In this document: positions 47,922 through 57,798 of the stretch, piece by piece
Layout of the letters: each line of letters begins with the position of its first letter
How positions within the stretch are numbered: the first letter of the stretch is position 1
Assembly (NCBI GenBank): GCA_016124195.1
Contig: WGOE01000002.1
Span: 124,001 to 188,000 of the forward strand
Source of the DNA: a bacterium
GTDB taxonomy: Bacteria > Pseudomonadota > Alphaproteobacteria > Rhodobacterales > Rhodobacteraceae
Direction: 5' to 3'
DNA: 64,000 nt
Notes under the pieces: generated by a model
Database searches by the model: none
What the model was told of the DNA's origin: nothing
Seen by the model: only the letters and a program-made list of their open reading frames with translations
Position numbers and translations under genes: made by a program

Positions 47922-50797
47922 AAGATTTCATCATCCCGGATCGTGATTTCGGAACGCCTGCGTCCAAGTCTAAGACCATGGTCACGCTGACCATCGACGG
48001 CTTTGACGTGACGGTGCCGGAAGGCACCTCGATCATGCGGGCGGCGGCAGAGATCGGCATCGCGGTGCCGAAACTCTGCGCCACCGACAGTGTCGACGCC
48101 TTTGGGTCCTGCCGGCTTTGCCTTGTCGAGATCGAGGGCCGCAACGGCACCCCGGCCTCTTGCACCACGCCGGTGGCGCCGGGGCTGAAAGTGCATACCC
48201 AGAACGCCAAGCTGGAAAAGCTGCGCAGGGGGGTGATGGAGCTTTACATCTCGGACCACCCGCTGGATTGCCTGACCTGTTCGGCCAATGGCGATTGCGA
48301 GTTGCAGGACATGGCGGGCGCCGTGGGCCTGCGCGATGTGCGCTATGAGGCGGTCGACACCCATTTCAAGGCCAAGGACAACTCCGGCAAGGCCAATCCG
48401 CAGTGGATACCCAAGGACGACAGCAACCCATATTTCAGCTATGACCCGGCCAAATGTATCGTGTGCAGCCGCTGCGTGCGGGCCTGCGAAGAGGTGCAGG
48501 GCACCTTCGCGCTGACCATCTCGGGGCGCGGCTTTGACAGCCGGGTCTCGGCGGGGATGGCGGGCGACAACTTCCTGTCCTCGGAATGCGTGTCCTGCGG
48601 CGCCTGCGTGGCGGCCTGCCCGACCGCGACCCTGCAGGAAAAGTCGGTGATCGAACTGGGCACGCCGGTGCGGTCCGTCATCACGACCTGCGCCTATTGC
48701 GGGGTTGGCTGCAGCTTCAAGGCCGAACTCCGCGGCGACGAACTGGTGCGGATGACGCCCTACAAGAACGGCAAGGCCAACCGTGGCCATTCCTGCGTCA
48801 AGGGCCGGTTTGCCTATGGCTATGCCTCGCACAAGGACCGCATCCTGTCGCCGATGATCCGCGACTCGATCAACGATCCGTGGAAGGAAGTCTCCTGGGC
48901 CGAGGCCTTGGATTTCACCGCCAAGCGCATGAAGGGCATCATCGCCGAACATGGCCGCCAGTCGGTGGGGGTCATCACCTCGAGCCGCTGCACCAATGAA
49001 GAGGCTTATCTGGTCCAGAAACTGACCCGCGCCGTCTTCATGAACAACAACACCGACACCTGCGCCCGGGTCTGCCATTCGCCCACCGGCTATGGTCTGG
49101 GGCAAACGCTTGGCACCTCTGCCGGCACGCAGGACTTTGACTCGGTCGAGGAAACCGATGTCGTCATCATCATCGGCGCCAACCCGACCGATGGCCACCC
49201 GGTCTTTGCCAGCCGCCTGAAAAAGCGTCTGCGCGCCGGCGCCAAGCTGATCGTCATCGACCCGCGCCGCACCGATATCGTGCAAGGCCCGCATATCAAG
49301 GCGCAGCATCATCTGGCCCTGACGCCGGGCACCAACGTGGCCATCGTCACCGCTCTGGCGCATGTGATCGTGACCGAGGGCCTGTTCGACGAGGACTTCA
49401 TCCGCAACCGCTGCGACTGGGATGAATTCCAGGACTATGCCGAATTCGTCAGCCAGCCGCAGAACTCGCCCGAGGCGGTGCAGATGCTGACCGGCGTTCC
49501 GGCTGAACAGGTGCGCGAGGCGGCCCGGCTTTACGCTTTGGGCGGCAATGGGTCGATCTATTACGGGCTGGGCGTCACCGAACACAGCCAGGGCTCGACC
49601 ACCGTCATCGGCATTGCCAACCTGGCCATGCTGACCGGGAATGTCGGCCGTCCGGGCGTGGGGGTGAACCCGCTGCGCGGGCAGAACAACGTCCAGGGCT
49701 CGTGCGACATGGGATCCTTCCCGCACGAACTGCCGGGCTATCGCCACGTCAAGATTGATGCGGTGCGCGAGACCTACGAAAAGGTCTGGGGTGTGCAGAT
49801 CGACAGCGAACCTGGCCTGCGCATCCCCAACATGCTGGATGCGGCGGTCGAGGGCACCTTCAAGGGCCTCTATTGCCAGGGCGAGGACATCCTGCAATCG
49901 GACCCCGACACCAAGCACGTCGCCGCCGGTCTGGCTGCGATGGACTGCGTGATCGTTCACGACCTGTTCCTGAACGAGACGGCGAACTACGCCCATGTCT
50001 TCCTGCCCGGCTCGCCCTTCCTCGAAAAGGACGGCACCTTCACCAATGCCGAACGCCGCATCAACCGGGTGCGCAAGGTGATGGCGCCGCGTCAGGGCTA
50101 TGCCGACTGGGAGATCACCCAGATGCTGGCCAATGCGATGGGGGCGGACTGGACCTATACCCATCCCAGCCAGATCATGGACGAAATCGCCCTGACCACG
50201 CCCTCTTTCGCCGGCGTGACCTATGAAAAGCTTGAGACCATGGGCTCGATCCAGTGGCCCTGCAACGAAAAGGCGCCGGAAGGCACGCCCCTGATGCATG
50301 TCGACGGTTTCGTGCGCGGCAAGGGCAAGTTCATCAACACCGAATATGTGGCGACCGATGAACGCACCGGCCCGCGCTTCCCGCTGTTGCTGACCACGGG
50401 GCGCATCCTCAGCCAGTACAACGTCGGCGCGCAGACCCGGCGCACCTCCAACGTGGTCTGGCATGCCGAGGATGTGCTGGAAATCCATCCGCATGACGCC
50501 GAAGTGCGCGGCGTGAAGGATGGCGACTGGGTGCGCCTTGCCAGCCGCTCGGGCGAGACGACGCTGCATGCCAAGATCACCGACCGCGTGACGCCGGGCG
50601 TGGTCTATACCACCTTCCACCACCCCGACACCCAGGCCAACGTGATCACAACCGACTATTCCGACTGGGCGACCAATTGCCCGGAATACAAGGTCACTGC
50701 GGTGCAGGTCGCGCCCTCGAACGGGCCGTCGGAATGGCAGGAAGACTACGCGGCCCAGGCCCGGCTGGCGCGCCGCATCCTTCCGGCCGCCGAATGA
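47918..50797 (+). CDS. fdsA: NAD-dependent formate dehydrogenase, alpha (molybdenum) subunit
   Basis: The catalytic subunit, 959 residues, binds the bis-molybdopterin cofactor and several Fe-S clusters. Cys54, 65, 68 and 82 suit a [2Fe-2S] site; His114 with Cys118, 121 and 127 a His-ligated [4Fe-4S]; CIVCSRCVRAC (180-190) and CVSCGACVAAC (224-234) two more; and CAYCGVGC with Cys293 the cluster near molybdenum. Cys386 and His387 (ARVCHSPT) are the metal ligand and the catalytic His, at the numbering I recall for the Rhodobacter enzyme. It is cysteine- rather than selenocysteine-dependent. Confidence 0.95.
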   Translation: MKDFIIPDRDFGTPASKSKTMVTLTIDGFDVTVPEGTSIMRAAAEIGIAVPKLCATDSVDAFGSCRLCLVEIEGRNGTPASCTTPVAPGLKVHTQNAKLEKLRRGVMELYISDHPLDCLTCSANGDCELQDMAGAVGLRDVRYEAVDTHFKAKDNSGKANPQWIPKDDSNPYFSYDPAKCIVCSRCVRACEEVQGTFALTISGRGFDSRVSAGMAGDNFLSSECVSCGACVAACPTATLQEKSVIELGTPVRSVITTCAYCGVGCSFKAELRGDELVRMTPYKNGKANRGHSCVKGRFAYGYASHKDRILSPMIRDSINDPWKEVSWAEALDFTAKRMKGIIAEHGRQSVGVITSSRCTNEEAYLVQKLTRAVFMNNNTDTCARVCHSPTGYGLGQTLGTSAGTQDFDSVEETDVVIIIGANPTDGHPVFASRLKKRLRAGAKLIVIDPRRTDIVQGPHIKAQHHLALTPGTNVAIVTALAHVIVTEGLFDEDFIRNRCDWDEFQDYAEFVSQPQNSPEAVQMLTGVPAEQVREAARLYALGGNGSIYYGLGVTEHSQGSTTVIGIANLAMLTGNVGRPGVGVNPLRGQNNVQGSCDMGSFPHELPGYRHVKIDAVRETYEKVWGVQIDSEPGLRIPNMLDAAVEGTFKGLYCQGEDILQSDPDTKHVAAGLAAMDCVIVHDLFLNETANYAHVFLPGSPFLEKDGTFTNAERRINRVRKVMAPRQGYADWEITQMLANAMGADWTYTHPSQIMDEIALTTPSFAGVTYEKLETMGSIQWPCNEKAPEGTPLMHVDGFVRGKGKFINTEYVATDERTGPRFPLLLTTGRILSQYNVGAQTRRTSNVVWHAEDVLEIHPHDAEVRGVKDGDWVRLASRSGETTLHAKITDRVTPGVVYTTFHHPDTQANVITTDYSDWATNCPEYKVTAVQVAPSNGPSEWQEDYAAQARLARRILPAAE

Positions 50798-51639
50798 TGC
50801 TGACCCACCGCCCCCTGCCGCGCCGGACCTTCGGGACCGGCGCGCCCGTCGAAGGCAGCCGCCTTCTGCCGGAAGAGGTGGCGGTGGCCTTGAGCTTCAA
50901 TGGCTCGACCCAGGCGGTGATGATGGCGACGCCCGCCGATCTGGTGGACTTCGCCTATGGTTTTGCCCTGACCGAAGGCCTCGCCCGCCCGGACGAGATC
51001 GAGACGGTCGAGATTGTCGAAACGCCCAAGGGCATCGACGTGCAGATCTGGGTCTCGCCCGAGGCTGAGGCGCGACTGGCCCGCCGCCGTCGCACCATGG
51101 CGGGGCCGGTGGGCTGCGGCCTGTGCGGCATCGATTCGATTGACGAGGCGATGCGGGATCTGCCGCCTGTCGAGTCCAGCTACCGGATTTCCCCTGCCGA
51201 AGTGCGGGCTGCCATCGCGGCCTTGCCCAGTGCGCAGCCGCTGCACGACACGACCCGGGCGGTGCACGCGGCGGGCCTGTGGAGTTGCGGAGCGTTTCTT
51301 GCCGTGCGCGAGGATGTCGGCCGCCACAACGCACTCGACAAGCTGGCGGGGGCCTGGCTGAAGATGAACAGCGTGTCGAAAGGCGCCTTCGCCTCGCCAC
51401 CTCCGGAGGGCGCCGTCGTCCTGACCTCCCGGGTTTCCATAGACATGGTGCAGAAGGTCGCCGCCATGGGGCAATCGGTCCTCATCGCGGTCTCTGCCCC
51501 CACCGCCCATGCCGTTGCCATGGCCGATGCGGCCGGCATCACGCTGATCGCCCTGGCCCGGCCCGACCGCTTTGAAGTTTTCACCCATGAAAGCCGCCTG
51601 ACAGGTGGCCCCGCCGCAGGAGAGTCCCATGTCGCATGA
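50794..51639 (+). CDS. fdhD: Formate dehydrogenase accessory sulfurtransferase
   Basis: Also called FdsC in this operon type. It delivers sulfur to the molybdenum cofactor before insertion into FdsA. The 281-residue protein shows the reactive cysteines in GPVGCGLCGID and the FdhD blocks RAVHAAGLWSCG, VREDVGRHNALDKL and LTSRVSIDMV. The ATG at 50794 overlaps the fdsA stop (ATGA). Its end overlaps fdsD by 11 bases. Confidence 0.94.
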   Translation: MMLTHRPLPRRTFGTGAPVEGSRLLPEEVAVALSFNGSTQAVMMATPADLVDFAYGFALTEGLARPDEIETVEIVETPKGIDVQIWVSPEAEARLARRRRTMAGPVGCGLCGIDSIDEAMRDLPPVESSYRISPAEVRAAIAALPSAQPLHDTTRAVHAAGLWSCGAFLAVREDVGRHNALDKLAGAWLKMNSVSKGAFASPPPEGAVVLTSRVSIDMVQKVAAMGQSVLIAVSAPTAHAVAMADAAGITLIALARPDRFEVFTHESRLTGGPAAGESHVA

Positions 51640-51859
51640 CGCCCACAGCAAGCTGATCTACATGGCCAACCAGATCGCCAAGTTCATGGAATCCAAGCCC
51701 CATGACGAAGGTGTGGCGATGTTGGCCAGCCATATCAATGACTTCTGGGAACCTCGGATGCGCAATCATCTTTTCGAGGTGCTGGATGCCGGCGGCCAGG
51801 GGCTGCGCCCGCTGGTGCTGGAGGCTGCGGCCAGCATCCGCCGGCCCGCCGCCGCCTGA
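51629..51859 (+). CDS. fdsD: Formate dehydrogenase delta subunit
   Basis: A helical protein of 76 residues (MSHDAHSKLIYMANQIAKFM, then HINDFWEPRMRNHLF) that matches the small FdsD subunit found at the end of these operons, thought to help cofactor insertion or complex stability. AGGAGA precedes the ATG by five bases. It ends the operon. Confidence 0.92.
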   Translation: MSHDAHSKLIYMANQIAKFMESKPHDEGVAMLASHINDFWEPRMRNHLFEVLDAGGQGLRPLVLEAAASIRRPAAA

Positions 51860-51914
51860 CCCTGCCGTCTGACCCTGCGGCCGACGCATTCGGGCGGCGT
51901 TTCGGGGCCGCGGT

Positions 51915-52793
51915 TCAGGCCTGCTCGGCCAGGATGCTTTGCAGATACTGGCCGTAGTCGTTCTTGCGAAAGATCGCGGCGCGCGCGGCCAGAGCATCGC
52001 GGTCGATCCAGCCGGCGCGGTAGGCAATCTCGTCCGGGCAGCCGACCTGCAGGCCTTGCCGGGCTTGCAGGGTGCGCACGAAATTGCCGGCGTCCAGCAG
52101 GCTGGCATGGGTGCCGGTATCCAGCCAGGCAAAGCCGCGGCCCATTTTCTGCAAGGTCAGGCTGCCCTCTTTCAGATAGCTCTCCAGCAGGTCGACAATC
52201 TCCAGCTCGCCCCGGGACGAGGGTTTGATCGCCTTGGCCCGCTCGGGTGCCGACCCATCCAGGAAATAAAGCCCCGTCACGGCAAAATTCGACGGCGGAA
52301 CTGCGGGCTTTTCGATGATCTGCCGCACCGTGCCATCCTTGTCGAAATCCACGACGCCATAGCGTTCCGGATCGGCGACGCGGTAGCCAAAGACGCTGCC
52401 GCCCGCGTCTTGGGCCGAGGCCTCGGCGAGGATCTCGGACAGGCCATGGCCAAAGAAGATGTTGTCGCCCAGAACCATCGCCGAAGGCGCGCCGGCCAGG
52501 AAATCCTCAGCCAGGAGATAGGCCTGCGCCAGACCATCGGGCGAGGGCTGGACGATATAGGTGATGGTCAGCCCCCATTGCGACCCGTCGCCCATCAGGC
52601 GGATGAAGGCGGGCTGATCCTCGGGGGTCGAGATCAGGGCAATCTCGCGGATGCCGGCCAACATCAGCACGGTCAGCGGGTAATAGACCATCGGTTTGTC
52701 ATAGATCGGCAGCAGCTGCTTTGAGACGCCCATGGTGATCGGCCACAGCCGCGAGCCGGAACCGCCGGCCAGAATGATGCCCTTGCGTGTCAT
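51915..52793 (-). CDS. rfbA: Glucose-1-phosphate thymidylyltransferase
   Basis: First step of dTDP-L-rhamnose synthesis: glucose 1-phosphate plus dTTP gives dTDP-glucose. The 292-residue protein has the nucleotide-binding GGSGSRLWPIT, SKQLLPIYDKPM and the metal-site LGDNIFFG. It starts with ATGA overlap with rfbD and is the last gene of the rfbC-rfbB-ydcF-like-rfbD-rfbA operon. Confidence 0.95.
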   Translation of the reverse strand: MTRKGIILAGGSGSRLWPITMGVSKQLLPIYDKPMVYYPLTVLMLAGIREIALISTPEDQPAFIRLMGDGSQWGLTITYIVQPSPDGLAQAYLLAEDFLAGAPSAMVLGDNIFFGHGLSEILAEASAQDAGGSVFGYRVADPERYGVVDFDKDGTVRQIIEKPAVPPSNFAVTGLYFLDGSAPERAKAIKPSSRGELEIVDLLESYLKEGSLTLQKMGRGFAWLDTGTHASLLDAGNFVRTLQARQGLQVGCPDEIAYRAGWIDRDALAARAAIFRKNDYGQYLQSILAEQA

Positions 52794-53638
52794 ATGGTCA
52801 ACTCCTGCAGGATGAGGTCGAGGCCGTGGCGCCAATCGGGGCGCGCGATGCCGAAGGCTGCCTGAAGCGCCGCGCAGTCCAGCCGCGAATTCAGCGGGCG
52901 CCGGGCCGGGGTCGGGTAGGCTTCGGTCGGAATGTCGTTGATCTGGCAGGAGAGGCCCGCCCGCGCCATGATCTCGCGTGCGAAGCCGGCCCAGGATGTG
53001 TCGGGGGCGCCGGCAAAATGATGCGTGCCGCCCTTGGCGCCGGCCCGCATCGCCCGGGCGGCGGTCAAGAGGGCATCGGCGATGTCGGCTGCCGGGGTCG
53101 GGCCGCCAATCTGGTCGGCCACCACGTTCAGGCTGGCCCGCTCGCGCCCCAGCCGCAGCATCGTCTTGACGAAATTCGCACCATGGGCCGAGACGACCCA
53201 GGAGGTGCGCAGGATCAGGTGAGCGCCGCCGGCCGCGCGGATGCCCGTCTCTCCGGCCAGTTTGCTGCGGCCATAGGCGTTGAGGGGGGCGGTCGGATGA
53301 TCGACGCCAAAGGCTGTGGTCCCCGCGCCGTCAAAGACATAGTCGGTGGACAGATGCAGGAAGGGCAGGCCGCGCGCCGCACAGGCCCGGGCCATCGCAG
53401 CGGGGGCTGCGCCATTGATGACGGTCGCCGCGGCCTCTTCCGCCTCGGCCTTGTCGACGGCCGTCCAGGCGGCGGCATTGATCACGGCATCGCAAGGGCC
53501 GATGGCTGCGGCGCAGGCGGCGGGGTCGGCCAGATCGGCCTCGGCCCGCGACAGGAAACGCGCTGTCACATCGGCGGGCAGACGGCGGGCAAGCTCCCGG
53601 GCGACCTGGCCGCTCTGGCCGAAAACGATCAGATGCAT
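52790..53638 (-). CDS. rfbD: dTDP-4-dehydrorhamnose reductase
   Basis: Final step, reducing dTDP-4-keto-L-rhamnose to dTDP-L-rhamnose with NAD(P)H. The 282-residue Rossmann protein has GQSGQVARELAR at the N-terminus, AAAWTAVDKAEAE, and the catalytic YGRSKLAGE with STDYVFDG. It starts one base after the preceding gene and overlaps rfbA. Confidence 0.94.
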   Translation of the reverse strand: MHLIVFGQSGQVARELARRLPADVTARFLSRAEADLADPAACAAAIGPCDAVINAAAWTAVDKAEAEEAAATVINGAAPAAMARACAARGLPFLHLSTDYVFDGAGTTAFGVDHPTAPLNAYGRSKLAGETGIRAAGGAHLILRTSWVVSAHGANFVKTMLRLGRERASLNVVADQIGGPTPAADIADALLTAARAMRAGAKGGTHHFAGAPDTSWAGFAREIMARAGLSCQINDIPTEAYPTPARRPLNSRLDCAALQAAFGIARPDWRHGLDLILQELTI

Positions 53639-53639
53639 C

Positions 53640-54428
53640 CTATTTCCCCGCAATCCGGTAGGCCAGCAGGCCCAGATATTCCTTCAAGGCGGTATCAAGG
53701 TCCGTGAGGTTCTTGTCCAGCCTCCATCCCGGCTCGAGCCAGGTTCCGGGCACCCAGGAGGACCTGAAATCCACCGGCCAGGGCACAAGCCCGGTCCAGC
53801 CGTTGCGGGTGAAAGTCTCCATCGCGCGCGGCATGTGAAAGGCCGAGGTCACCAGCAGATGCACCTGTCCGGCCTGCGGTTTCAGAAGGTTGCGCGTCAT
53901 CGTGGCGTTTTCCGAGGTCGTGCGCGAGGCTTGTTCCAGCACGATCCGGGCCGGGTCCACCCCCAGCGCCACCCAGGCGTCCCGCACCATCCGCGAGGAA
54001 TCCTGCGGTGCCCGGTCACCGGTCAGACTCGCGGTGGCGCCGGTAAAGACCAGTCGGGCGGCAGGAAAGCGGCGGGCCAGCAGCACACCGGCGATCAGCC
54101 TTTCGCCGGCTTCGTTCACCTCGATCCCGCCCCAGCGCCGATAGGGCCCGACCTCTTCCAGCCCGCCCAGCACGATGATGTCATCCACCCGTGTGACCGG
54201 TGGGTCCGCGGGATAGCGGTTTTCGAGGGTCTGGATCAACAGATCGCCCAAGGGCAGCGTGGTCAGGGTCAGGACGGCGGCAAAACTCAGCCCCAGCCAG
54301 ATCGTCGCCTGCCGCGTCTTGCCGCGCCGCAGTGCCAGCAGGCCAAGGCCAAGGGCGAAGATCAGCCAGGTCTCGGCCCGCGCCGCCATGCCGATGGTCT
54401 TGCTGGCGATGTAGAAGGCGTCGTGCAT
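53640..54428 (-). CDS. YdcF/ElyC-like (DUF218) membrane protein
   Basis: The 262-residue protein has two N-terminal hydrophobic helices (AETWLIFALGLGLLAL and WLGLSFAAVLTLTT) and a DUF218 domain with DDIIVLGGLEE and HLLVTSAFHMPRAMET. E. coli relatives (ElyC, SanA) affect envelope polysaccharide and peptidoglycan lipid-carrier use. Its place between rfbB and rfbD, coupled to both, suggests a role with rhamnose-containing polymers. The stop codon is two bases before the rfbD start. Confidence 0.85.
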   Translation of the reverse strand: MHDAFYIASKTIGMAARAETWLIFALGLGLLALRRGKTRQATIWLGLSFAAVLTLTTLPLGDLLIQTLENRYPADPPVTRVDDIIVLGGLEEVGPYRRWGGIEVNEAGERLIAGVLLARRFPAARLVFTGATASLTGDRAPQDSSRMVRDAWVALGVDPARIVLEQASRTTSENATMTRNLLKPQAGQVHLLVTSAFHMPRAMETFTRNGWTGLVPWPVDFRSSWVPGTWLEPGWRLDKNLTDLDTALKEYLGLLAYRIAGK

Positions 54429-55531
54429 CAGCCGGGCCGCTGGCCGGTGCCCAGTCCCTGACCTGTGCCCAGTCCCTGACCTGTGCCCAGTCCCTGCCCG
54501 GTGCCCAGTCTTTGCCCGACCCCCTGCCGCGCCAGAAGGGGGCGCCACCAGGCCTCGTTGTCCAGATACCAGCGCACCGTCTTGCGCAGTCCCTCTTCCA
54601 GCGTGACCGAGGGGCGCCAGCCCAATTCTTCGCGGATGCGCGCGGGTTCAATGGCGTAGCGCGCATCATGGCCGGGCCGGTCGGTGACAAAGGTGATCAG
54701 GTCGGCGTGCGGGGCGCCGGCGGGGTGCATTTCGTCCATCAGGGCGCAGATCGCGCGGACCAGGTCGATGTTCCTCGCCTCGTTCTCGCCGCCGATGTTG
54801 TAGCTGCGCCCGACCTTGCCGCGTGTGACGACGGTCAAGAGCGCGTCGGCATGGTCCTCGACATAGAGCCAGTCGCGGACGTTCTCTCCCGCGCCGTAAA
54901 CCGGGATCGGCCGGCCGTGCATCGCGTTCAGGATCACCACCGGGATCAGCTTTTCGGGAAAGTGATAGGGCCCGTAGTTGTTGGAACAATTGGTCAGCAC
55001 GACCGGCAGCCCGTAGGTTTCGTGCCAGGCGCGCACCAGATGGTCGGACGCGGCCTTCGAAGCCGAATAGGGGCTGCGCGGGTCATAGGGGGTGTCCTCG
55101 GTGAACTTGCCGGTGGTGCCCAGCGAGCCAAAGACCTCGTCGGTCGAGATGTGGTGAAAGCGGAAGGATGCGGGCTTGCCCCGGCGCATCCAATGGGCAC
55201 GCGCGGCCTCCAGCAGGTTGAAGGTGCCGGTGATGTTGGTTTCCACAAAATCGGCCGGCCCGTCGATGGACCGGTCCACATGGCTTTCGGCAGCCAGGTG
55301 CATGATGGCATCCGGGTTGTGTTCCTGAAAGATCTGGTCCAGCCGCGCCCGGTTTCGGATGTCCGCCTGTTCGAAAGTGTAAAGATTGGACCCCGCGACC
55401 GCGGCCACATTCTCCAGGTTGGCCGCATAGGTCAGCGCGTCGAGGTTGACGATCTCATGCCCGCGCGCCACGCCCAGCCGCACCACGGCAGAGCCAATGA
55501 AGCCCGCCCCGCCCGTCACCAGAAGCTTCAT
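54428..55531 (-). CDS. rfbB: dTDP-glucose 4,6-dehydratase with repeat tail
   Basis: Second step of dTDP-L-rhamnose synthesis. The 367-residue SDR has the NAD-binding [28 protein letters not shown] and the catalytic [11 protein letters not shown]. The family usually ends near residue 345; here about 25 extra residues form a GTGQGL-type repeat tail, encoded by 18-bp tandem units. The start shares bases with the rfbC stop (ATGA), and the stop shares one base with the YdcF-like start (TGATG). Confidence 0.94.
   Translation of the reverse strand: MKLLVTGGAGFIGSAVVRLGVARGHEIVNLDALTYAANLENVAAVAGSNLYTFEQADIRNRARLDQIFQEHNPDAIMHLAAESHVDRSIDGPADFVETNITGTFNLLEAARAHWMRRGKPASFRFHHISTDEVFGSLGTTGKFTEDTPYDPRSPYSASKAASDHLVRAWHETYGLPVVLTNCSNNYGPYHFPEKLIPVVILNAMHGRPIPVYGAGENVRDWLYVEDHADALLTVVTRGKVGRSYNIGGENEARNIDLVRAICALMDEMHPAGAPHADLITFVTDRPGHDARYAIEPARIREELGWRPSVTLEEGLRKTVRWYLDNEAWWRPLLARQGVGQRLGTGQGLGTGQGLGTGQGLGTGQRPG
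54444..54515. repeat. Four 18-bp tandem units inside the 3' end of rfbB
   Basis: Units start at 54444, 54462, 54480 and 54498, each a variant of CCTGTGCCCAGTCCCTGA. The reading frame is preserved because 18 is a multiple of three, and each unit encodes a GTGQGL hexapeptide. Copy number could vary between strains. Confidence 0.85.
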
Positions 55532-56088
55532 GCGCCGCTCCACTCGAAGGGGCTTTCCCAGCCGGACAGGAAAGGCGCCACCTGATCCTTGGCCGACAGG
55601 ACCGGCGCCTCAACGCCCCAGTCGATGTCGATGGTCGGGTCGTTCCAGCGGATGCCGCCGTCGCAGTCGGGCGCATAGACATCCGAGCATTTGTACTGCA
55701 CCTCGGTGTCGGGCAGGCGGGTGACAAAGCCGTGCAGAAAGCCCTTGGGCACCAGAAGCTGCTTGCCGTTCTCGGGCGTCAGATCGACCCCGACCCAGCG
55801 GCCATAGGTGGGCGAGCCCCGGCGCACATCGACCGCAACATCGAAGATCGCCCCGTGCGTGCAGCGCACGAGCTTGTCCTGCGCATGGGGCGGGCGCTGA
55901 TAGTGCAGGCCGCGCAGCGTGCCAACCGCCGCCGACATCGAATGGTTGTCCTGCACCCAAGCCATCGTCAGCCCGGCACCGGCGAACCGCGCCGCGTTGA
56001 AGGTTTCGGAAAACCAGCCGCGCGCATCGCCAAAGCGGGCGGGCGTCAGGATCACTACATCGGGCAATTCGGTCTGATCTATCTGCAT
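55528..56088 (-). CDS. rfbC: dTDP-4-dehydrorhamnose 3,5-epimerase
   Basis: Third step, epimerising dTDP-4-keto-6-deoxyglucose. The 186-residue cupin-like protein has [11 protein letters not shown] at the N-terminus, the catalytic His region [19 protein letters not shown], and FLHGFVT. It is the first gene of the rml operon and is divergent from the thioredoxin-TPR gene. The ribosome site is modest. Confidence 0.94.
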   Translation of the reverse strand: MQIDQTELPDVVILTPARFGDARGWFSETFNAARFAGAGLTMAWVQDNHSMSAAVGTLRGLHYQRPPHAQDKLVRCTHGAIFDVAVDVRRGSPTYGRWVGVDLTPENGKQLLVPKGFLHGFVTRLPDTEVQYKCSDVYAPDCDGGIRWNDPTIDIDWGVEAPVLSAKDQVAPFLSGWESPFEWSGA

Positions 56089-56211
56089 GCCGTTCTTTTG
56101 CGGTAAATCCCCCCGTTTTGCCAAGGACTTTATCCAGCCGCCCCGCACCCCTCTTGGCGTTTGGCCGGCCTGCGCGCATATAAGGGAAAATTTCCACCGA
56201 ATGAGGATGCC

Positions 56212-57117
56212 ATGTTCGGGACTGCCCAACCAACCCAAGCTCCCGCCGATCTGATCAAGGACGGCACCGAAGCGAGCTTCATGAAAGACGTGATCGAACA
56301 AAGCAAGACCGTGCCGGTCATCGTGGACTTCTGGGCGCCGTGGTGCGGGCCCTGCAAGACGCTTGGCCCGGCGCTCGAGGCGGCGGTGACGGCGGCCAAG
56401 GGTCGGGTCAAGCTGGTCAAGATTGACGTGGACAAGGCGCCTTCGCTGTCGGCGCAGCTGCGCATCCAGTCGATCCCCACGGTCTATGCCTTCTTCCAGG
56501 GCCAGCCGGTCGATGGCTTCCAGGGCGCCATTCCGGGCTCCGAGATCAAGAAATTCGTCGAGACCCTGTCGGCCATGGGCGGTCAGGACGGCGGTCTGGC
56601 CGAGGCGATCGAGGCGGCCGAACAGATGCTGGCCGAAGGCGCTGCGACCGATGCCGCAGAGACTTTCGCGGCGGTTCTGGCCGAAGAACCTGAAAACGCC
56701 GCGGCCTATGGCGGTCTGGTGCGGTCTTACCTTGCGGTTGGCGATCTGGACAAGGCCGAGGCTTTTGCCAATGCCGCGCCGGCCAAGATTGCCGGTACGC
56801 CCGAAGTGACAGCGGCCAAGGCGCAGATCGACCTGGCCCGTCAGGCCGCCAAGGCCGGGCCCGAAACCGAACTGCGCGCCGCACTGGCGCGCGATCCGTC
56901 CAACCGTCAGGTGATGTTCGATCTGGCCACGGCGCTGCATGCCTCTGGCAAGGTCGAAGAGGCGGTGGACATGTTGCTGGACCTCTTCAAGCTTGACCGC
57001 GAGTGGAACGAGGGTGCCGCCAAGGCGCAGCTTTTCACCATCTTCGGTGCGCTCAAACCGCAGGATCCGATCGTTCTCAAAGGGCGCCGCAGGCTTTCCT
57101 CAATGATTTTCGTGTGA
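56212..57117 (+). CDS. Thioredoxin domain fused to a TPR region (CnoX/YbbN-like)
   Basis: The 301-residue cytosolic protein has an N-terminal thioredoxin domain with an intact WCGPCK active site (about residues 45-50) and VPTVYAFFQG-type cis-Pro region, then a TPR region (about 125-290). The E. coli relative is a redox-regulated co-chaperone that hands proteins to GroEL; the full CXXC here would allow thiol-disulfide exchange. The ATG at 56212 has GAGGA upstream. Confidence 0.92.
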   Translation: MFGTAQPTQAPADLIKDGTEASFMKDVIEQSKTVPVIVDFWAPWCGPCKTLGPALEAAVTAAKGRVKLVKIDVDKAPSLSAQLRIQSIPTVYAFFQGQPVDGFQGAIPGSEIKKFVETLSAMGGQDGGLAEAIEAAEQMLAEGAATDAAETFAAVLAEEPENAAAYGGLVRSYLAVGDLDKAEAFANAAPAKIAGTPEVTAAKAQIDLARQAAKAGPETELRAALARDPSNRQVMFDLATALHASGKVEEAVDMLLDLFKLDREWNEGAAKAQLFTIFGALKPQDPIVLKGRRRLSSMIFV

Positions 57118-57156
57118 CCCTTTGTTCCGCGGTTCTGGCGCACTAGGTTTGATGGC

Positions 57157-57798
57157 ATGAAAACGCATATTGACCTGCCCGAAGTCATCGCGGTGTTTCC
57201 GCTGCCCGGAGCCATCCTGTTGCCCCGGGCGCGCTTGCCCCTGCATATCTTCGAGCCGCGCTATCTGGCGATGATCGAAGATTGCCTGAAGTCCGACCGC
57301 CGCATGATCGGCATGATCCAGCCGCGTGCCATGCAGGGGGGCGCCCCGGCGCTGTCCTCGGTCGGCTGCGCGGGCCGGATCACTTCATTCTCGGAAACCG
57401 ACGACGGGCGCTACATGATCACGCTGACCGGCATCTCGCGGTTTCGGCTGGTCGAAGAGGTTGCGGGTTTCCAACCCTACCGGCGCTGCCAGGTCGATTG
57501 GACGCCCTTCGCGCGGGATATGCAGGGCGAGGAAACCGAACCCGATTTCCCGCGCGCCGCTTTTCTGGACAAGCTGGCCCCCTATCTCAAGCAGCGCCAT
57601 CTGGGGGTGGACTGGGCCACGCTGAAAGAGGCGGAGGACGAACTGCTGATCAACGCCCTCTCGATGCTTTGCCCCTTCGTTCCCGAAGAAAAGCAGGCCC
57701 TGCTGGAGGCGCAGACCCTGCCCGAACGGCGCCAGGTGCTGGAGACGCTGATCTCGTTTTCCCTGCAGACCGGGGGCGCGGACGAGGTGGTGCAGTGA
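57157..57798 (+). CDS. Lon protease N-terminal-like (LON substrate-binding) domain protein
   Basis: A 213-residue stand-alone LON substrate-binding domain without AAA+ or protease parts. The family segments are [27 protein letters not shown] (visible over residues 10-36) and [14 protein letters not shown]. Function unknown; a substrate-recognition role is presumed. It follows the thioredoxin-TPR gene by 39 bases and overlaps the Trm112 gene (GTGA). Confidence 0.88.
   Translation: MKTHIDLPEVIAVFPLPGAILLPRARLPLHIFEPRYLAMIEDCLKSDRRMIGMIQPRAMQGGAPALSSVGCAGRITSFSETDDGRYMITLTGISRFRLVEEVAGFQPYRRCQVDWTPFARDMQGEETEPDFPRAAFLDKLAPYLKQRHLGVDWATLKEAEDELLINALSMLCPFVPEEKQALLEAQTLPERRQVLETLISFSLQTGGADEVVQ

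Noticed and set aside
47855-50623. 922-codon open frame on the minus strand opposite fdsA
   Set aside because: It mirrors a well-supported gene in a GC-rich genome where antisense stops are rare; its translation is His/Arg/Gly-rich with no domain.
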